Positions 34,616 through 42,112 of a DNA stretch of 64,000 bases are shown here, one piece after another; the first letter of the stretch is position 1; each line of letters starts with the position of its first letter. A program made the position numbers and the translations under genes. The stretch spans positions 1 to 64,000 of the forward strand of contig NZ_RJVK01000004.1 of the NCBI RefSeq assembly GCF_003752135.1, read 5' to 3'. The DNA is from Caminibacter pacificus. GTDB taxonomy: Bacteria; Campylobacterota; Campylobacteria; Campylobacterales; Nautiliaceae. Below the pieces are notes generated by a model, which was given only the letters and a program-made list of their open reading frames with translations, was not told the origin of the DNA and searched no databases.

Positions 34616-34661
34616 CCCCCACGCTGCCAGCGTGGTGCTCTACCAGCTGAGCTATGTCCCC
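34589..34661 (-). tRNA. tRNA-Ala(GGC)
   Basis: A 73-base minus-strand cloverleaf. Acceptor GGGGACA pairs with TGTCTCC, the D-arm is AGCTCAGCTGGTAGAGC, the anticodon arm CCACG-CTGGCAG-CGTGG has anticodon GGC, and the T-arm contains GGTTCGAGTCC. CCA is not encoded (A is followed by CTT), unlike the five tRNAs to the right. Its 3' end overlaps the tail of the EAL fragment. Confidence 0.93.
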
Positions 34662-34753
34662 GTTTGTGATAGATATTTTACTAAAAATTGAATAAAATGC
34701 AAAGGTTTTATTAGGAAAATTATAATGTCAGACACTAAACAAAGTGATTTTTA

Positions 34754-34789
34754 AAATGGTGCGGGAGAGAGGACTCGAACCTCCACGCC
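34754..34789. repeat. Left attachment site (truncated tRNA-Leu copy)
   Basis: A 36-bp sequence identical to 42981-43016, the 3' end of the intact tRNA-Leu gene plus three flanking bases. Only the T-arm and acceptor part of the tRNA is present here, followed by unrelated sequence, so it is the displaced core site at the integrase-proximal end of the element. Confidence 0.9.
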
Positions 34790-34949
34790 GTATTTTTCAT
34801 TGATTTTCTTTCGTTTGATTTTACCCCGTATTTTAGGGCTTTTTGGAAATTATTTTTTGATATGATATACTTTGATTTGATATGAAATAGCTAAAAAACG
34901 GACACCCAAGAGGACACCCGGCGGGGTGGAGGCAGAATGGAGGCAAGCA
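34790..34949. other. Left end of element: integrase leader and arm-type repeats
   Basis: Non-coding. It contains TTGATATGATATAC and TTGATTTGATATGAAAT as direct partial repeats (about 34856-34888) that could hold the int promoter. The motif ACGGACACC then GAGGACACC (34894-34918) nearly repeats one at the right end (42911-42935). The int ribosome site is TGGAGG at 34938-34943. Confidence 0.5.
34894..34918. repeat. Left copy of paired GGACACC motif
   Basis: Two GGACACC heptamers 12 bases apart, embedded in a 25-base segment that matches 42911-42935 at 22 positions in the same orientation. Its position just inside the attachment core, and its absence from the middle of the element, suggest integrase arm-type or excisionase binding sites. 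Confidence 0.6.
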
Positions 34950-36041
34950 ATGGCTATCAATTCAAAAGAGTTTAAAAGTATAGGTTTAGCAAATATCAAA
35001 CAGCATAAAAAAGATAAGCTGAAATTTTTATTTGATTTTAGAGTCAATGGTAAAAGATACAGAAAGGTAGTGACTTTACAAGAACGTCCGAATTGGAGTT
35101 TGAGAGAGTATAAAAAAGAGCTGGTTAGTATGCTTAATCAATATAGGGAAGATATTTTAAGCGGATATAAACTCAATGAGACGTTAAGCGTTGATGACGT
35201 GTTTGAACTATATGTGAAAAATAATCCCGTATCTGAGAATTGGGATAACAAAAGACGCAGGATATATAACTTATACCTCAAAAACGAAATAGGCAGAAAG
35301 AAAATAGGCAAGGTAAAAGAGATTGACTTATTACAAATTCTTACGGCTCTTAAAGATAAAGGCTTGAAAAGCACTACAAGAAAAAGAGTGCTTGATGTTA
35401 TTAAGCCCGTGTTTAAATTCGCTCACCGCAATAAAATTATCAAAGAAAATCCGGCAGAGAATATCAACGTAAAAGTAAAAGATACTAAAAAAATGGTAAC
35501 GAATGCCGGAGAAAAGCTAAAAAAAGTATATACCGGCATAATGGAAGTATTTGCCGACGACCCGTTTTACAGGGCTTTATTTTTATTCGCTCTTACAGGC
35601 AGAAGAAAAAGTGAAATACTCAATTTAAAATGGGAACATATTGATTTTGAGAATAATTACTATTGGATAGCTGATACTAAGCCGAATGAAAATCAGCGTT
35701 ATGACCTGCCGCCTATTATTAAGCTGGCTCTGCTTGAGTTAGGTCCAAAAGCAAGCGGCTATGTGTTTGAAAGTCCGGTAAAAAAAGGTAAGCCTATAAA
35801 TAAAATCGATAGACAGGTGGATAAATTAAAAGAGCATATCAAAATGCCTGAATTTCATATGCACTACTGCCGTAATATTTTAACGTCCGCCCTGCTTGAA
35901 AAAGGCGTTTCCACATCTATTTTATCCGGCGTATTAGGGCATAAGAACGCAACGACTATCAATAAGTATGTGAGTATCAATTATCACGCCTCTACCCAAA
36001 AAGCAAATCAGGAAATGCTTGAAATAATAGAGCCGAAATAA
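34950..36041 (+). CDS. int: Tyrosine recombinase integrase of the tRNA-Leu element
   Basis: About 363 residues. The N-terminal part has an arm-binding-like strand region (LKFLFDFRVNGKRYRKVV), then a SAM-like core-binding domain (VDDVFELYVKNNP...) and the C-terminal catalytic domain. The catalytic residues are Arg in LTGRRKSEILNLKWEHID, His-x-x-Arg in MHYCRNILTSALLE, His in LSGVLGHKN and Tyr in INKYVSI. I chose the ATG at 34950 (TGGAGG six bases upstream) over a GTG at 34926. It lies 160 bases from the left attachment core and points into the element, the usual position for tRNA-targeting integrases. Confidence 0.92.
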   Translation: MAINSKEFKSIGLANIKQHKKDKLKFLFDFRVNGKRYRKVVTLQERPNWSLREYKKELVSMLNQYREDILSGYKLNETLSVDDVFELYVKNNPVSENWDNKRRRIYNLYLKNEIGRKKIGKVKEIDLLQILTALKDKGLKSTTRKRVLDVIKPVFKFAHRNKIIKENPAENINVKVKDTKKMVTNAGEKLKKVYTGIMEVFADDPFYRALFLFALTGRRKSEILNLKWEHIDFENNYYWIADTKPNENQRYDLPPIIKLALLELGPKASGYVFESPVKKGKPINKIDRQVDKLKEHIKMPEFHMHYCRNILTSALLEKGVSTSILSGVLGHKNATTINKYVSINYHASTQKANQEMLEIIEPK

Positions 36042-36218
36042 GCCTCTTTTTCTTTTGGGCTATATACATACCTACTGAGGTAGTTTTTTGATTGTAGGCT
36101 ATTTTAGGTCGAATTATAAAGATATTTTGTGGGATAATGAGCTACAAAAATTATTTCCACCTGCTCTTGCTCCTATATATTATAGCAAACGAAATCAACC
36201 TCATCGCTTATTATATGA

Positions 36219-36224
36219 TATAAT
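36219..36224 (+). promoter_or_regulatory. -10 box of element TA operon
   Basis: TATAAT at 36219-36224 lies 21 bases upstream of the antitoxin ATG, followed by AAAAAAGG. The TTGTATATACAA palindrome of the two other TA operons in the window is absent here. Confidence 0.5.
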
Positions 36225-36244
36225 GATAATAAAAAAGGTATATT

Positions 36245-36451
36245 ATGAAAACGGCTCAAGTTTATTTTGAAGACAATATATTTGAGCAACTACAAAAAGA
36301 AGCTCAAAAGAGAAATATTACTATATCTGAACTTATACAGGAATTAGTGCAAACGAGCATTAAGAAAAAACCCGCTTTTGATAAAATGGTTGGAATTTGG
36401 AAAGATAAAAATATTGATATTGAAGAAATTAGAAAAAAAGCGTGGAGATGA
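36245..36451 (+). CDS. RHH-type antitoxin of the element
   Basis: 68 residues: KTAQVYFEDNIFEQLQKEAQKRNITISELIQELV is a ribbon-helix-helix domain, followed by a tail (FDKMVGIWKDKNIDIEEIRKKAWR) of the sort that wraps VapC toxins. It overlaps the toxin gene. A TA pair directly after int would stabilise the element in the host. Confidence 0.78.
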   Translation: MKTAQVYFEDNIFEQLQKEAQKRNITISELIQELVQTSIKKKPAFDKMVGIWKDKNIDIEEIRKKAWR

Positions 36452-36819
36452 TTTTATTAGATACAAATATATTAATTGAGATATTTAAAGGAAATGAAAG
36501 CATTGCTACAAAATTAAGCTCTTTAGATGAGGACTTTGCAATTTCATCTATTACGCAAATGGAACTTTATTATGGAGCTTTTAACAAGAGGGAAATTCAT
36601 CAGCTTGATAAATTTTTATCAGACTTTTATATTTATCACTTAACCCCGGCTATTTCTATAAAAGCAGTGGAGCTTATCAAAACATACTCTAAAAGCCATA
36701 ATTTGAACCTGCCTGATGCTCTTATAGCTGCTACAGCTATTATAAAACAAACGCCTCTTATTACTCTTAATTTGAAAGATTTTAAATATATTGATGAATT
36801 AGAAATAATAACTATATAA
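36448..36819 (+). CDS. PIN-domain VapC toxin of the element
   Basis: About 123 residues with all PIN acidic motifs: ILLDTNILIEIF, ITQMELYYGAFN, LNLPDALIAATAI and TLNLKDFKYI. The ATG at 36448 overlaps the antitoxin stop as ATGA; a GTG two codons earlier (36442) is the alternative. The sequence is close to classical VapC, more so than the toxin at 6040. Expected activity is site-specific tRNA or rRNA cleavage. Confidence 0.83.
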   Translation: MILLDTNILIEIFKGNESIATKLSSLDEDFAISSITQMELYYGAFNKREIHQLDKFLSDFYIYHLTPAISIKAVELIKTYSKSHNLNLPDALIAATAIIKQTPLITLNLKDFKYIDELEIITI

Positions 36820-36835
36820 TTTTTGATGAGGTGTA

Positions 36836-37777
36836 TTAAATATCTTCCACCTCATCCTTGAACTTGAGTAACTTCTCTATTATCTTATCTTTAAACGCAG
36901 GCGGGGCGTATTTTAGCAGTTCGCATATCTGTTTGTCTTTTGGGTCGGTTGGGGCTGGGATACTTTGGGATTTTTCAAATTTTCCAATTTTAAATTGATA
37001 ATGTTTTATATTTTCTTTTGTTAAGGTAATACCTTGTTGAAGTAATGTATTAAAATTTATTAGTATTTGTGCTTTTATATCGTGTATTTCTTTTATAGTT
37101 ATACCTATATTCCCTAAATCAGTAGCAACGATTAAATTTAAGTTTTTTATAAAATCAAATAAATTGAGATTATCAAAATTTTTTAATATATATTCAATAA
37201 CATTTTTTTCAAAAAAATCTTTAGGATTAAAAGTATTGATAGCGACAACCGCTATTATTTGAGATATAAGACATTGTTTATATTTGTCTTCTTTCAAATT
37301 TTTTAAAATTATTTCTTCTTCTTTATCAGAATTTATAAAATCTATCTCTATGTCTTTATAGCAATTAATTAAATTATTAAAAGATAATGGTGACGAGTTT
37401 GAATTTACGATAAAATTAGTGTTTTTATTAAAATAATTAAATACTAATTCTGATAAAAATATTTGATAGTCTTTTTTAGTAATATCAAAATTTAAGAAAT
37501 AAAGTAATAGTCTAAAATTTTTGCTAAATTTAGTTAATAAATGCTGTTTCACATATTTTTCACTTATATCTATATCTATGTCTACATTAAAAATAGAACT
37601 ATCTATTCCATACAGAGCAGAGATGCCTTGGATATACTTTATTCTTTCATTGAAATCCAATTTGCCTTTCTCATATCTTTCAATTGTGGTTGGGGAAACT
37701 TCCAAATATTCAGCAATTTTTTTTCTGCTATATCCTAAATCTTTTCTTAATCTTTCTAAAAGCTCATTTTTTTTCAT
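36836..37777 (-). CDS. XRE-family repressor of the element
   Basis: About 313 residues. The first 65 hold a Cro/C1-type helix-turn-helix: LLERLRKDLGYSRKKIAEYLEVSPTTIERYEKGK. The long remainder is helical, with no LexA-like Ser-Lys protease motif. Derepression by self-cleavage is therefore not indicated, and an antirepressor or a helper phage protein would be needed. The ATG at 37777 follows AAAGGAG; the 32-residue extension upstream is rejected. It is divergent from the excisionase-like gene across an operator region, the classic genetic-switch layout. Confidence 0.8.
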   Translation of the reverse strand: MKKNELLERLRKDLGYSRKKIAEYLEVSPTTIERYEKGKLDFNERIKYIQGISALYGIDSSIFNVDIDIDISEKYVKQHLLTKFSKNFRLLLYFLNFDITKKDYQIFLSELVFNYFNKNTNFIVNSNSSPLSFNNLINCYKDIEIDFINSDKEEEIILKNLKEDKYKQCLISQIIAVVAINTFNPKDFFEKNVIEYILKNFDNLNLFDFIKNLNLIVATDLGNIGITIKEIHDIKAQILINFNTLLQQGITLTKENIKHYQFKIGKFEKSQSIPAPTDPKDKQICELLKYAPPAFKDKIIEKLLKFKDEVEDI

Positions 37778-37792
37778 ATTTCTCCTTTTATA

Positions 37793-37833
37793 ATACAAGG
37801 ATAATTTTGTATCATACAAAAAATATGATACAA
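37793..37833. promoter_or_regulatory. Operator region of the element switch
   Basis: TTGTATCATA (37807-37816) and TATGATACAA (37824-37833) are a perfect 10-bp inverted repeat with a seven-base spacer. A further half-site ATACAA is at 37793-37798. They lie between the divergent repressor and excisionase-like genes and should be the repressor's binding sites. Confidence 0.7.
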
Positions 37834-37885
37834 TACTTTTGTAATCATATAATACCAAAAAACACACCACCACAAAGGAGTGAAA

Positions 37886-38149
37886 ATGAATAGAGCGGAA
37901 CTGCTAAGTCAGCTTGGAGTAGATGAGGTGCAAAGACTTATGGCTGAGGCAATTAAAGGTATGGTGAAAAAAGAGTGGTTAACGCCTGAGGAACTGCAAG
38001 AGGAATACGGCATAAGCATTCACGCACAAAACAGAATGAGAATGGAAAGACGCATTCCATACAGCAAAGTCGGGAAATTCATCAGATACAAAAGGAGCGA
38101 GATTGAAAAATGGCTTGAAGACCACAAAATCGAAATGGTAGGCGGGTAA
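37886..38149 (+). CDS. Excisionase/AlpA-like helix-turn-helix protein
   Basis: 87 residues. The C-terminal two-thirds is a MerR/HTH_17-type winged helix: WLTPEELQEEYGISIHAQNRMRMERRIPYSKVGKFIRYKRSEIEKWLEDH, the pattern of excisionases and AlpA regulators. In satellites and phages these proteins drive excision or activate int. The ATG at 37886 follows AAAGGAG and is the first rightward gene after the operator. Its stop overlaps the next ATG by one base (TAATG). Confidence 0.78.
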   Translation: MNRAELLSQLGVDEVQRLMAEAIKGMVKKEWLTPEELQEEYGISIHAQNRMRMERRIPYSKVGKFIRYKRSEIEKWLEDHKIEMVGG

Positions 38150-38457
38150 TGAAATCTATCAATTGGAGAACGCTTAACAGCCGACGTGTAATTGAGTGTA
38201 TAGATAAGCTGTTAGCTGGAGAAGAGCTAAATAGAGTCGTAAATAACTGCTCTTTTACGCATTTATCAAAAATAATCGTGGAGATAAGAAAGTATATCGG
38301 CAAAAGCGGCATAGTGAATATTCCAAGCGGTATAGGAAAAATCACAAGTTATAAATTAGCAAACGATGATGAGGTAAAGCAAAGGTTATTAGAGTTAAAA
38401 GATGAAATCATAGACAGAATAGAGGCAAAAGCCTCTAAGGGTATCAAATCAAAATAG
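38149..38457 (+). CDS. Hypothetical protein of the element
   Basis: 102 residues, basic, mostly helical, not recognised. It is coupled to the excisionase-like gene by a TAATG overlap, so it belongs to the early operon. There is no membrane segment or cysteine cluster. Size and place suit a small regulator or a replication accessory, but nothing in the sequence proves this. Confidence 0.6.
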   Translation: MKSINWRTLNSRRVIECIDKLLAGEELNRVVNNCSFTHLSKIIVEIRKYIGKSGIVNIPSGIGKITSYKLANDDEVKQRLLELKDEIIDRIEAKASKGIKSK

Positions 38458-38486
38458 CAAAAAATTATAACATAAAGGGGTATCAA

Positions 38487-38867
38487 ATGAAAATAGCAAG
38501 AATAATTCCGGTAGAAGATGAAAAAGCGATAGCAATAACGCCAAGAGGTGAGAGTAAGTTAGTCAGTTTAAAAGATGAAATGGCTCATTTTTGGAATAAA
38601 CATCCTTTAATAGAACTATCAAGAGATGACATAATCAGCAATTTAAGCGATGCGGATGTCGAGCTGGATAACGTTTTGGCTTTTATAAGTGCCCTTGATA
38701 GTTTTATAGCCGATAAATTTATTCAAGATGACGATTTGGACGAATACACCAAAGACAATGCGAGAAACGCTCTACGGCTCTTAGACAAAATCACTGAAAG
38801 TCTTGATACTATCCAAAGAAGAATAGGAACTTCCACATATGCGATTATGCAAAAGGATATTAAATGA
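38487..38867 (+). CDS. Hypothetical protein of the element
   Basis: 126 residues, acidic, not recognised. It opens with a short basic strand (KIARIIPVEDEKAIAITPRG) and continues as helices ending KDIK. AAAGGGG precedes the ATG. The stop overlaps the next gene's ATG as ATGA, which marks the two as a co-translated pair. Confidence 0.6.
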   Translation: MKIARIIPVEDEKAIAITPRGESKLVSLKDEMAHFWNKHPLIELSRDDIISNLSDADVELDNVLAFISALDSFIADKFIQDDDLDEYTKDNARNALRLLDKITESLDTIQRRIGTSTYAIMQKDIK

Positions 38868-39106
38868 ATGAAACTATCTGTCATATTGATAGAACGGCTA
38901 AAAATATTGATATTGCCCTTAGGTTTTTGGGTGAAAAAACGGACAGGCTGAGTGAATTATTAAAGATATTTGATGAAAAATGTGAGATGAAAGATGAGGT
39001 TATAGCATTCGATGAGGTTGTGAATGATATTAACGAGCTTTATGAACTGCTTAACAATCTAAGTGAAGAATTGAAAGAGCAAATATTATCATTGGAGGGG
39101 AAATAA
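38864..39106 (+). CDS. Small acidic coiled-coil protein of the element
   Basis: 80 residues, strongly acidic and helical (LSELLKIFDEKCEMKDEVIAFDEVVNDINELYELLNNLSEELKEQ), predicted coiled coil, not recognised. It overlaps the upstream gene by ATGA and the antirepressor gene by one base, and contains the ribosome site GGAGGGG for it. Confidence 0.6.
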   Translation: MNETICHIDRTAKNIDIALRFLGEKTDRLSELLKIFDEKCEMKDEVIAFDEVVNDINELYELLNNLSEELKEQILSLEGK

Positions 39107-39885
39107 TGGAAATCAAAGTATTCAATAATCACCAATTCGGAGCGGTAAGAGTTTTAAAAGATGAGGCAGGTGAACCTTGGTTTGTAGCAAAAGACGTCGC
39201 AACTATACTTGGATACAAAAGACCGGCAGACGCTATTAGACAATTAGTGGATAAAGAAGACAAAGGGGTCGGTAAAATACCGACACCCGGTGGAATGCAA
39301 GAGATGACTATTATTAACGAAAGCGGTTTTTATGCGTTGGTTTTCAATAGTAAACTCCCACAAGCCAAAAAATTCAAACGCTGGGTAACAAATGAAGTAT
39401 TACCGGCAATTAGAAAACACGGCTTATACGCCACAGATGAAGTAATAGAAAAGACTTTAAATAATCCTGACTTTATGATTGAGATTTTACAAAAATTCAA
39501 AGAGGAAAAGCAAAAGAGGATAGAACTTCAACAAGAGCTCCAGCAAAACCTGCCTTATATAGTTTTTGCTAAGCAGGTAGAAACTTCCAAAACTTCAATC
39601 AAAATAAGAGAATGGGCGAAAATCATAAGCAAGAGAGGCTATACAATAGGTCAAAACCGGCTTTTTAAATGGCTAAGGGATAACGGCTATCTTATGATAA
39701 ATAATGAGCCGTATCAGGCGTATATAGACAGGGGATATTTTGAAGTTAAAACCAAGGCAATTCATACGCCTACCGGGGAAAAACAGGTTAAGACAACCTA
39801 TGTAACTTCAAAGGGTCAGGTGGCGTTGACTGAAAAAATTATCGAATATTTAAAAGCAAAAAAAGCGGCTTTACAAGCTGGATGA
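39106..39885 (+). CDS. Phage antirepressor (BRO-N plus KilAC)
   Basis: 259 residues in two domains. The BRO-N domain (about 1-110) has VFNNHQFGAVRVLKDEAGEPWFVAKDVATILGY, INESGFYALVFNSKLPQAKKFKRWVTNEVLPAIRKHG. The KilAC/ANT domain (about 160-259) has REWAKIISKRGYTIGQNRLFKWLRDNGYL and KTTYVTSKGQVALTEKI. Such proteins bind DNA or phage repressors and turn on lytic programmes. In an element lacking virion genes, the likely targets are its own XRE repressor or that of a helper phage. Confidence 0.88.
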   Translation: MEIKVFNNHQFGAVRVLKDEAGEPWFVAKDVATILGYKRPADAIRQLVDKEDKGVGKIPTPGGMQEMTIINESGFYALVFNSKLPQAKKFKRWVTNEVLPAIRKHGLYATDEVIEKTLNNPDFMIEILQKFKEEKQKRIELQQELQQNLPYIVFAKQVETSKTSIKIREWAKIISKRGYTIGQNRLFKWLRDNGYLMINNEPYQAYIDRGYFEVKTKAIHTPTGEKQVKTTYVTSKGQVALTEKIIEYLKAKKAALQAG

Positions 39886-39898
39886 GTAAGGATTATCA

Positions 39899-40066
39899 AT
39901 GAAAAACGCTGAGGTAAAAATATATAAATTAGACAACGGCTTATATCAGATAGAGGCAGGTAAAAAAGCTATCGTATTACCGGCTAAAAGCAAGTCTGAG
40001 GCATTAAAAAAGGCTTGCCGCTACCTGCCTATTGATTGTAACAAAATCGCCTTACAGGAAAAATAA
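39899..40066 (+). CDS. Small protein (55 residues) of the element
   Basis: A 55-residue ORF, from ATG at 39899 to TAA at 40064-40066, with AAGGA nine bases upstream. The sequence begins MKNAEVKIYKLDNGLYQIEA and ends IALQEK. It alternates strand and helix and contains KSKSEALKKACRYLP. It fills the gap between the antirepressor and the initiator-like gene at operon spacing, so it is probably real. No function is recognised. Confidence 0.6.
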   Translation: MKNAEVKIYKLDNGLYQIEAGKKAIVLPAKSKSEALKKACRYLPIDCNKIALQEK

Positions 40067-40090
40067 CAACCTCATCAAAAAGGGAAATTA

Positions 40091-41332
40091 ATGAGAGAGT
40101 TTATAACGATAAGGCAAAAAGCCTTTTATGAGTTTCTAAGTGATTATAACAAAGATAAGCCAAAAGAGCAACAGATATGGCTGGATTTAAAAGATATAGC
40201 TATATTTGAATATATAGCTCAGTTATGCACCACAGAACACAAAAAGATTAAACAAAGCAGAATAATCATCAACGATACGGAATATACTCATATAGCTTAC
40301 AAAAAGATTATTGAGGATAATCCGCTTTTGAATATTTCCACTAAAAGACAGATGTTAAGGATAATTGAAAAACTGCAAAAATTAGGCTTAATTAGAAAAT
40401 ATTTTGCATTAGAAAAAGGCAGTAAAACATACTTCACCTTAGGACATACAGGTCTTACCCTTACGACATCAATGTCCGAGGTGGTAGGACATCAAAGTCC
40501 GACCCCTTTCGACACGAATGTCTTACCCCCTAAGACATCAATGTCTGACAATAGTAAGTATAATATAGATAGTTATAATAGTAAGAATAAAATAGAAAGA
40601 ATTAAATATATATACGCAAATCTTTCTTTTTTTGAAAAAAAACTTTTTATTCTCTTAGGAAACTTACAAAAACATTTTGAAACTTATAATCTAAAAGTTA
40701 ACACCTATAAGAAACATTTAGAAGTATTTAGGGGATTATCATCTAAGTATGAAGAAGTAGAACTCATAACGGCTATATATGCAAGAGCTATTAAGGCAAT
40801 AAGAGAGACAAGCGGTAGTCAGTTAAAGACAATAGCAAATCCAAACTTCCTAAAAGCAAGTATGGAAGACTTACTATTAGAGGCTAAAGAGTTTATGGAA
40901 TATGAGGATTTAGGTGAGGATAGTATTGAAACTGAGTTTTATTTTATGGCTGATACGGGAACATATTTGAACTTTTATAGTGAGATAGACAGATACTCAG
41001 GAGAATTTATAGACAAATCTGGTAATGCGATAAATATTTCAACGTTAGAGGAAGACATATTCTTAATGAGAGAGTATTTAAAGCAGTTTGGTATTGAGCT
41101 TATAAGTGAAATAAAATCTGATACTTTAGACGATGCAATTAAAAATATTCCTTATGAAATAATGGTCGGTAGATATTTTCACTCTCTTTTAGATGAGGAA
41201 CTTTTAAAACATTGGTATGGTATTAAAACCCTTGATGATTTTGTGAATTTTTATAATGAATATTTAAAAACAAAAAAAGTAAATTACAAAGACTTAAAAC
41301 TTCAATTAATGGAAAAAGTCTCAATCAAATAA
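40091..41332 (+). CDS. Replication-initiator-like protein with internal origin
   Basis: 413 residues. The N-terminal 120 residues read as a winged-helix DNA-binding domain (NISTKRQMLRIIEKLQKLGLIRKYFALEKGSKTYFTLG). A low-complexity linker (about 118-165) follows. The C-terminal 240 residues are helical and could recruit a helicase or loader. The linker DNA holds five palindromic 12-mers spaced 22-23 bases apart and then an AT-rich stretch, as in lambda O, where the origin lies inside the initiator gene. No catalytic Rep, primase or ATPase motif is seen, so O-like initiation by host helicase recruitment is the inferred mode. Confidence 0.65.
   Translation: MREFITIRQKAFYEFLSDYNKDKPKEQQIWLDLKDIAIFEYIAQLCTTEHKKIKQSRIIINDTEYTHIAYKKIIEDNPLLNISTKRQMLRIIEKLQKLGLIRKYFALEKGSKTYFTLGHTGLTLTTSMSEVVGHQSPTPFDTNVLPPKTSMSDNSKYNIDSYNSKNKIERIKYIYANLSFFEKKLFILLGNLQKHFETYNLKVNTYKKHLEVFRGLSSKYEEVELITAIYARAIKAIRETSGSQLKTIANPNFLKASMEDLLLEAKEFMEYEDLGEDSIETEFYFMADTGTYLNFYSEIDRYSGEFIDKSGNAINISTLEEDIFLMREYLKQFGIELISEIKSDTLDDAIKNIPYEIMVGRYFHSLLDEELLKHWYGIKTLDDFVNFYNEYLKTKKVNYKDLKLQLMEKVSIK
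40443..40545. repeat. Five iterons inside the initiator-like gene
   Basis: The repeats are GACATACAGGTC (40443), GACATCAATGTC (40465), GACATCAAAGTC (40488), GACACGAATGTC (40511) and GACATCAATGTC (40534). Starts are 22, 23, 23 and 23 bases apart, about two helical turns. Each is an imperfect palindrome of GACAT-N2-ATGTC type. A 23-base period is not a multiple of three, so the repetition is at DNA level and not a protein repeat. Confidence 0.85.
40546..40660. other. AT-rich unwinding element next to iterons
   Basis: From 40546 the sequence is almost only A and T for about 70 bases (TAAGTATAATATAGATAG, then AATTAAATATATATAC), followed by T- and A-runs. It adjoins the last iteron, matching the order iterons, then DNA unwinding element, of the lambda and plasmid origins. 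Confidence 0.6.
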
Positions 41333-41397
41333 AACACTCTCAAATTGCCCTATATTAGCCTCTACAATCAACGAAAATGATTTTCAAGTATGTAGGT

Positions 41398-41434
41398 AGC
41401 CGATGAGGTTTAAAAACGCTCATACCGGCTTTTT
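41398..41434 (+). terminator. Rho-independent terminator after initiator-like gene
   Basis: AGCCG-ATGAG (41398-41407) pairs with CTCAT-AC-CGGCT (41419-41430) around an 11-base loop, with a two-base bulge. It is followed by TTTT. It lies 65 bases after the initiator-like stop and before the next promoter. Confidence 0.65.
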
Positions 41435-41443
41435 CAATTATGA

Positions 41444-41449
41444 TATAAT
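41444..41449 (+). promoter_or_regulatory. -10 box of small membrane protein gene
   Basis: TATAAT with upstream TG (TGATATAATG), between the terminator and the ATG at 41480. The gene therefore has its own transcript. Confidence 0.5.
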
Positions 41450-41479
41450 GAAGTAATGATTAAGTGTAAGGCTGGATAA

Positions 41480-41671
41480 ATGAAAGATATTATTTTAATG
41501 TGGAAAATAGCAAGGTTTGTTATTGCTTTAACAATAGCGGTCGTAAGCTGGGTGATATTGAGTATTGTTTTAACTATTTTCATCAAAAACGATATTGCGG
41601 CTTTAATAATCTCAACTTCTTTTATTTTGCTTACGCTTTATCTTTACACTAAGGAACTTATAAGAGAATAA
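41480..41671 (+). CDS. Small two-helix membrane protein of the element
   Basis: 63 residues with two hydrophobic helices (about 10-31 and 36-55) joined by KNDIA and short charged ends. Size and layout recall holin-like or superinfection-exclusion proteins of phages and small toxins, but no family motif is visible. It is expressed separately from the replication operon, at the boundary of the non-coding tail. Confidence 0.55.
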   Translation: MKDIILMWKIARFVIALTIAVVSWVILSIVLTIFIKNDIAALIISTSFILLTLYLYTKELIRE

Positions 41672-41882
41672 GCGGGTCCTGCTTAGCGAAAGTTTTGGCT
41701 GCGGGGCTTGCGACTCCCAAAATTCACTCACACAATACAATTTTTTTAGGTTTAAATATTTCAATAATCATTTTTGAAACTTCTTTTTAAAAGCAAGGAA
41801 TATCGGTAGTTTTTAAGCAGTTTTTCAAAAATTATTGTTTAACATTATTGAAACTTTTAGGTTTACTTCAAGGAATGATTTT

Positions 41883-41910
41883 AAATCGCTTACATTATAT
41901 AGCGATTTTT
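41883..41910. other. Hairpin in element tail
   Basis: AAATCGCT (41883-41890) and AGCGATTT (41901-41908) form a perfect 8-bp stem with a ten-base AT loop, followed by TT. It could terminate transcription of the small membrane protein gene. Confidence 0.5.
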
Positions 41911-41997
41911 CATTGTTTGAATATTTGAAGTAAAAATTTTCGTTATGAGTGTATGAAATTTGGAGTCGCGAGTGCCCGCAAATGAAATTCAAGCAAA

Positions 41998-42038
41998 AAA
42001 GGACCCAACAAGGACCTTAAAAAGCAAGCGGGTCCTTT
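41998..42038. other. Hairpin AAAGGACCC / GGGTCCTTT
   Basis: AAAGGACCC (41998-42006) and GGGTCCTTT (42030-42038) form a perfect 9-bp stem around a 23-base loop that contains a second AAGGACC. The word AGCGGGTCCT also occurs at 41671-41680. Confidence 0.5.
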
Positions 42039-42112
42039 GAGGTGAAAATCGCCTGCGGTGGTCGCCAACCCCAGCTTTTACACACACAAAACTGAAAAAA
42101 AAGTGGTTAACA

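Noticed and set aside
36042-36100. CTAC-TGAG-GTAG followed by T-run after int as a terminator
   Set aside because: The stem has only four pairs; it is too weak to call.
36088-36270. 60-residue plus-strand frame before the element TA pair
   Set aside because: It has no ribosome site, covers the TA promoter and ends inside the antitoxin gene. The composition is not protein-like.
40443-40545. Regularly spaced repeats considered as a small CRISPR
   Set aside because: The units are only 12 bp, palindromic, with 10-11-base gaps inside a coding gene and no cas genes. Iterons fit better.
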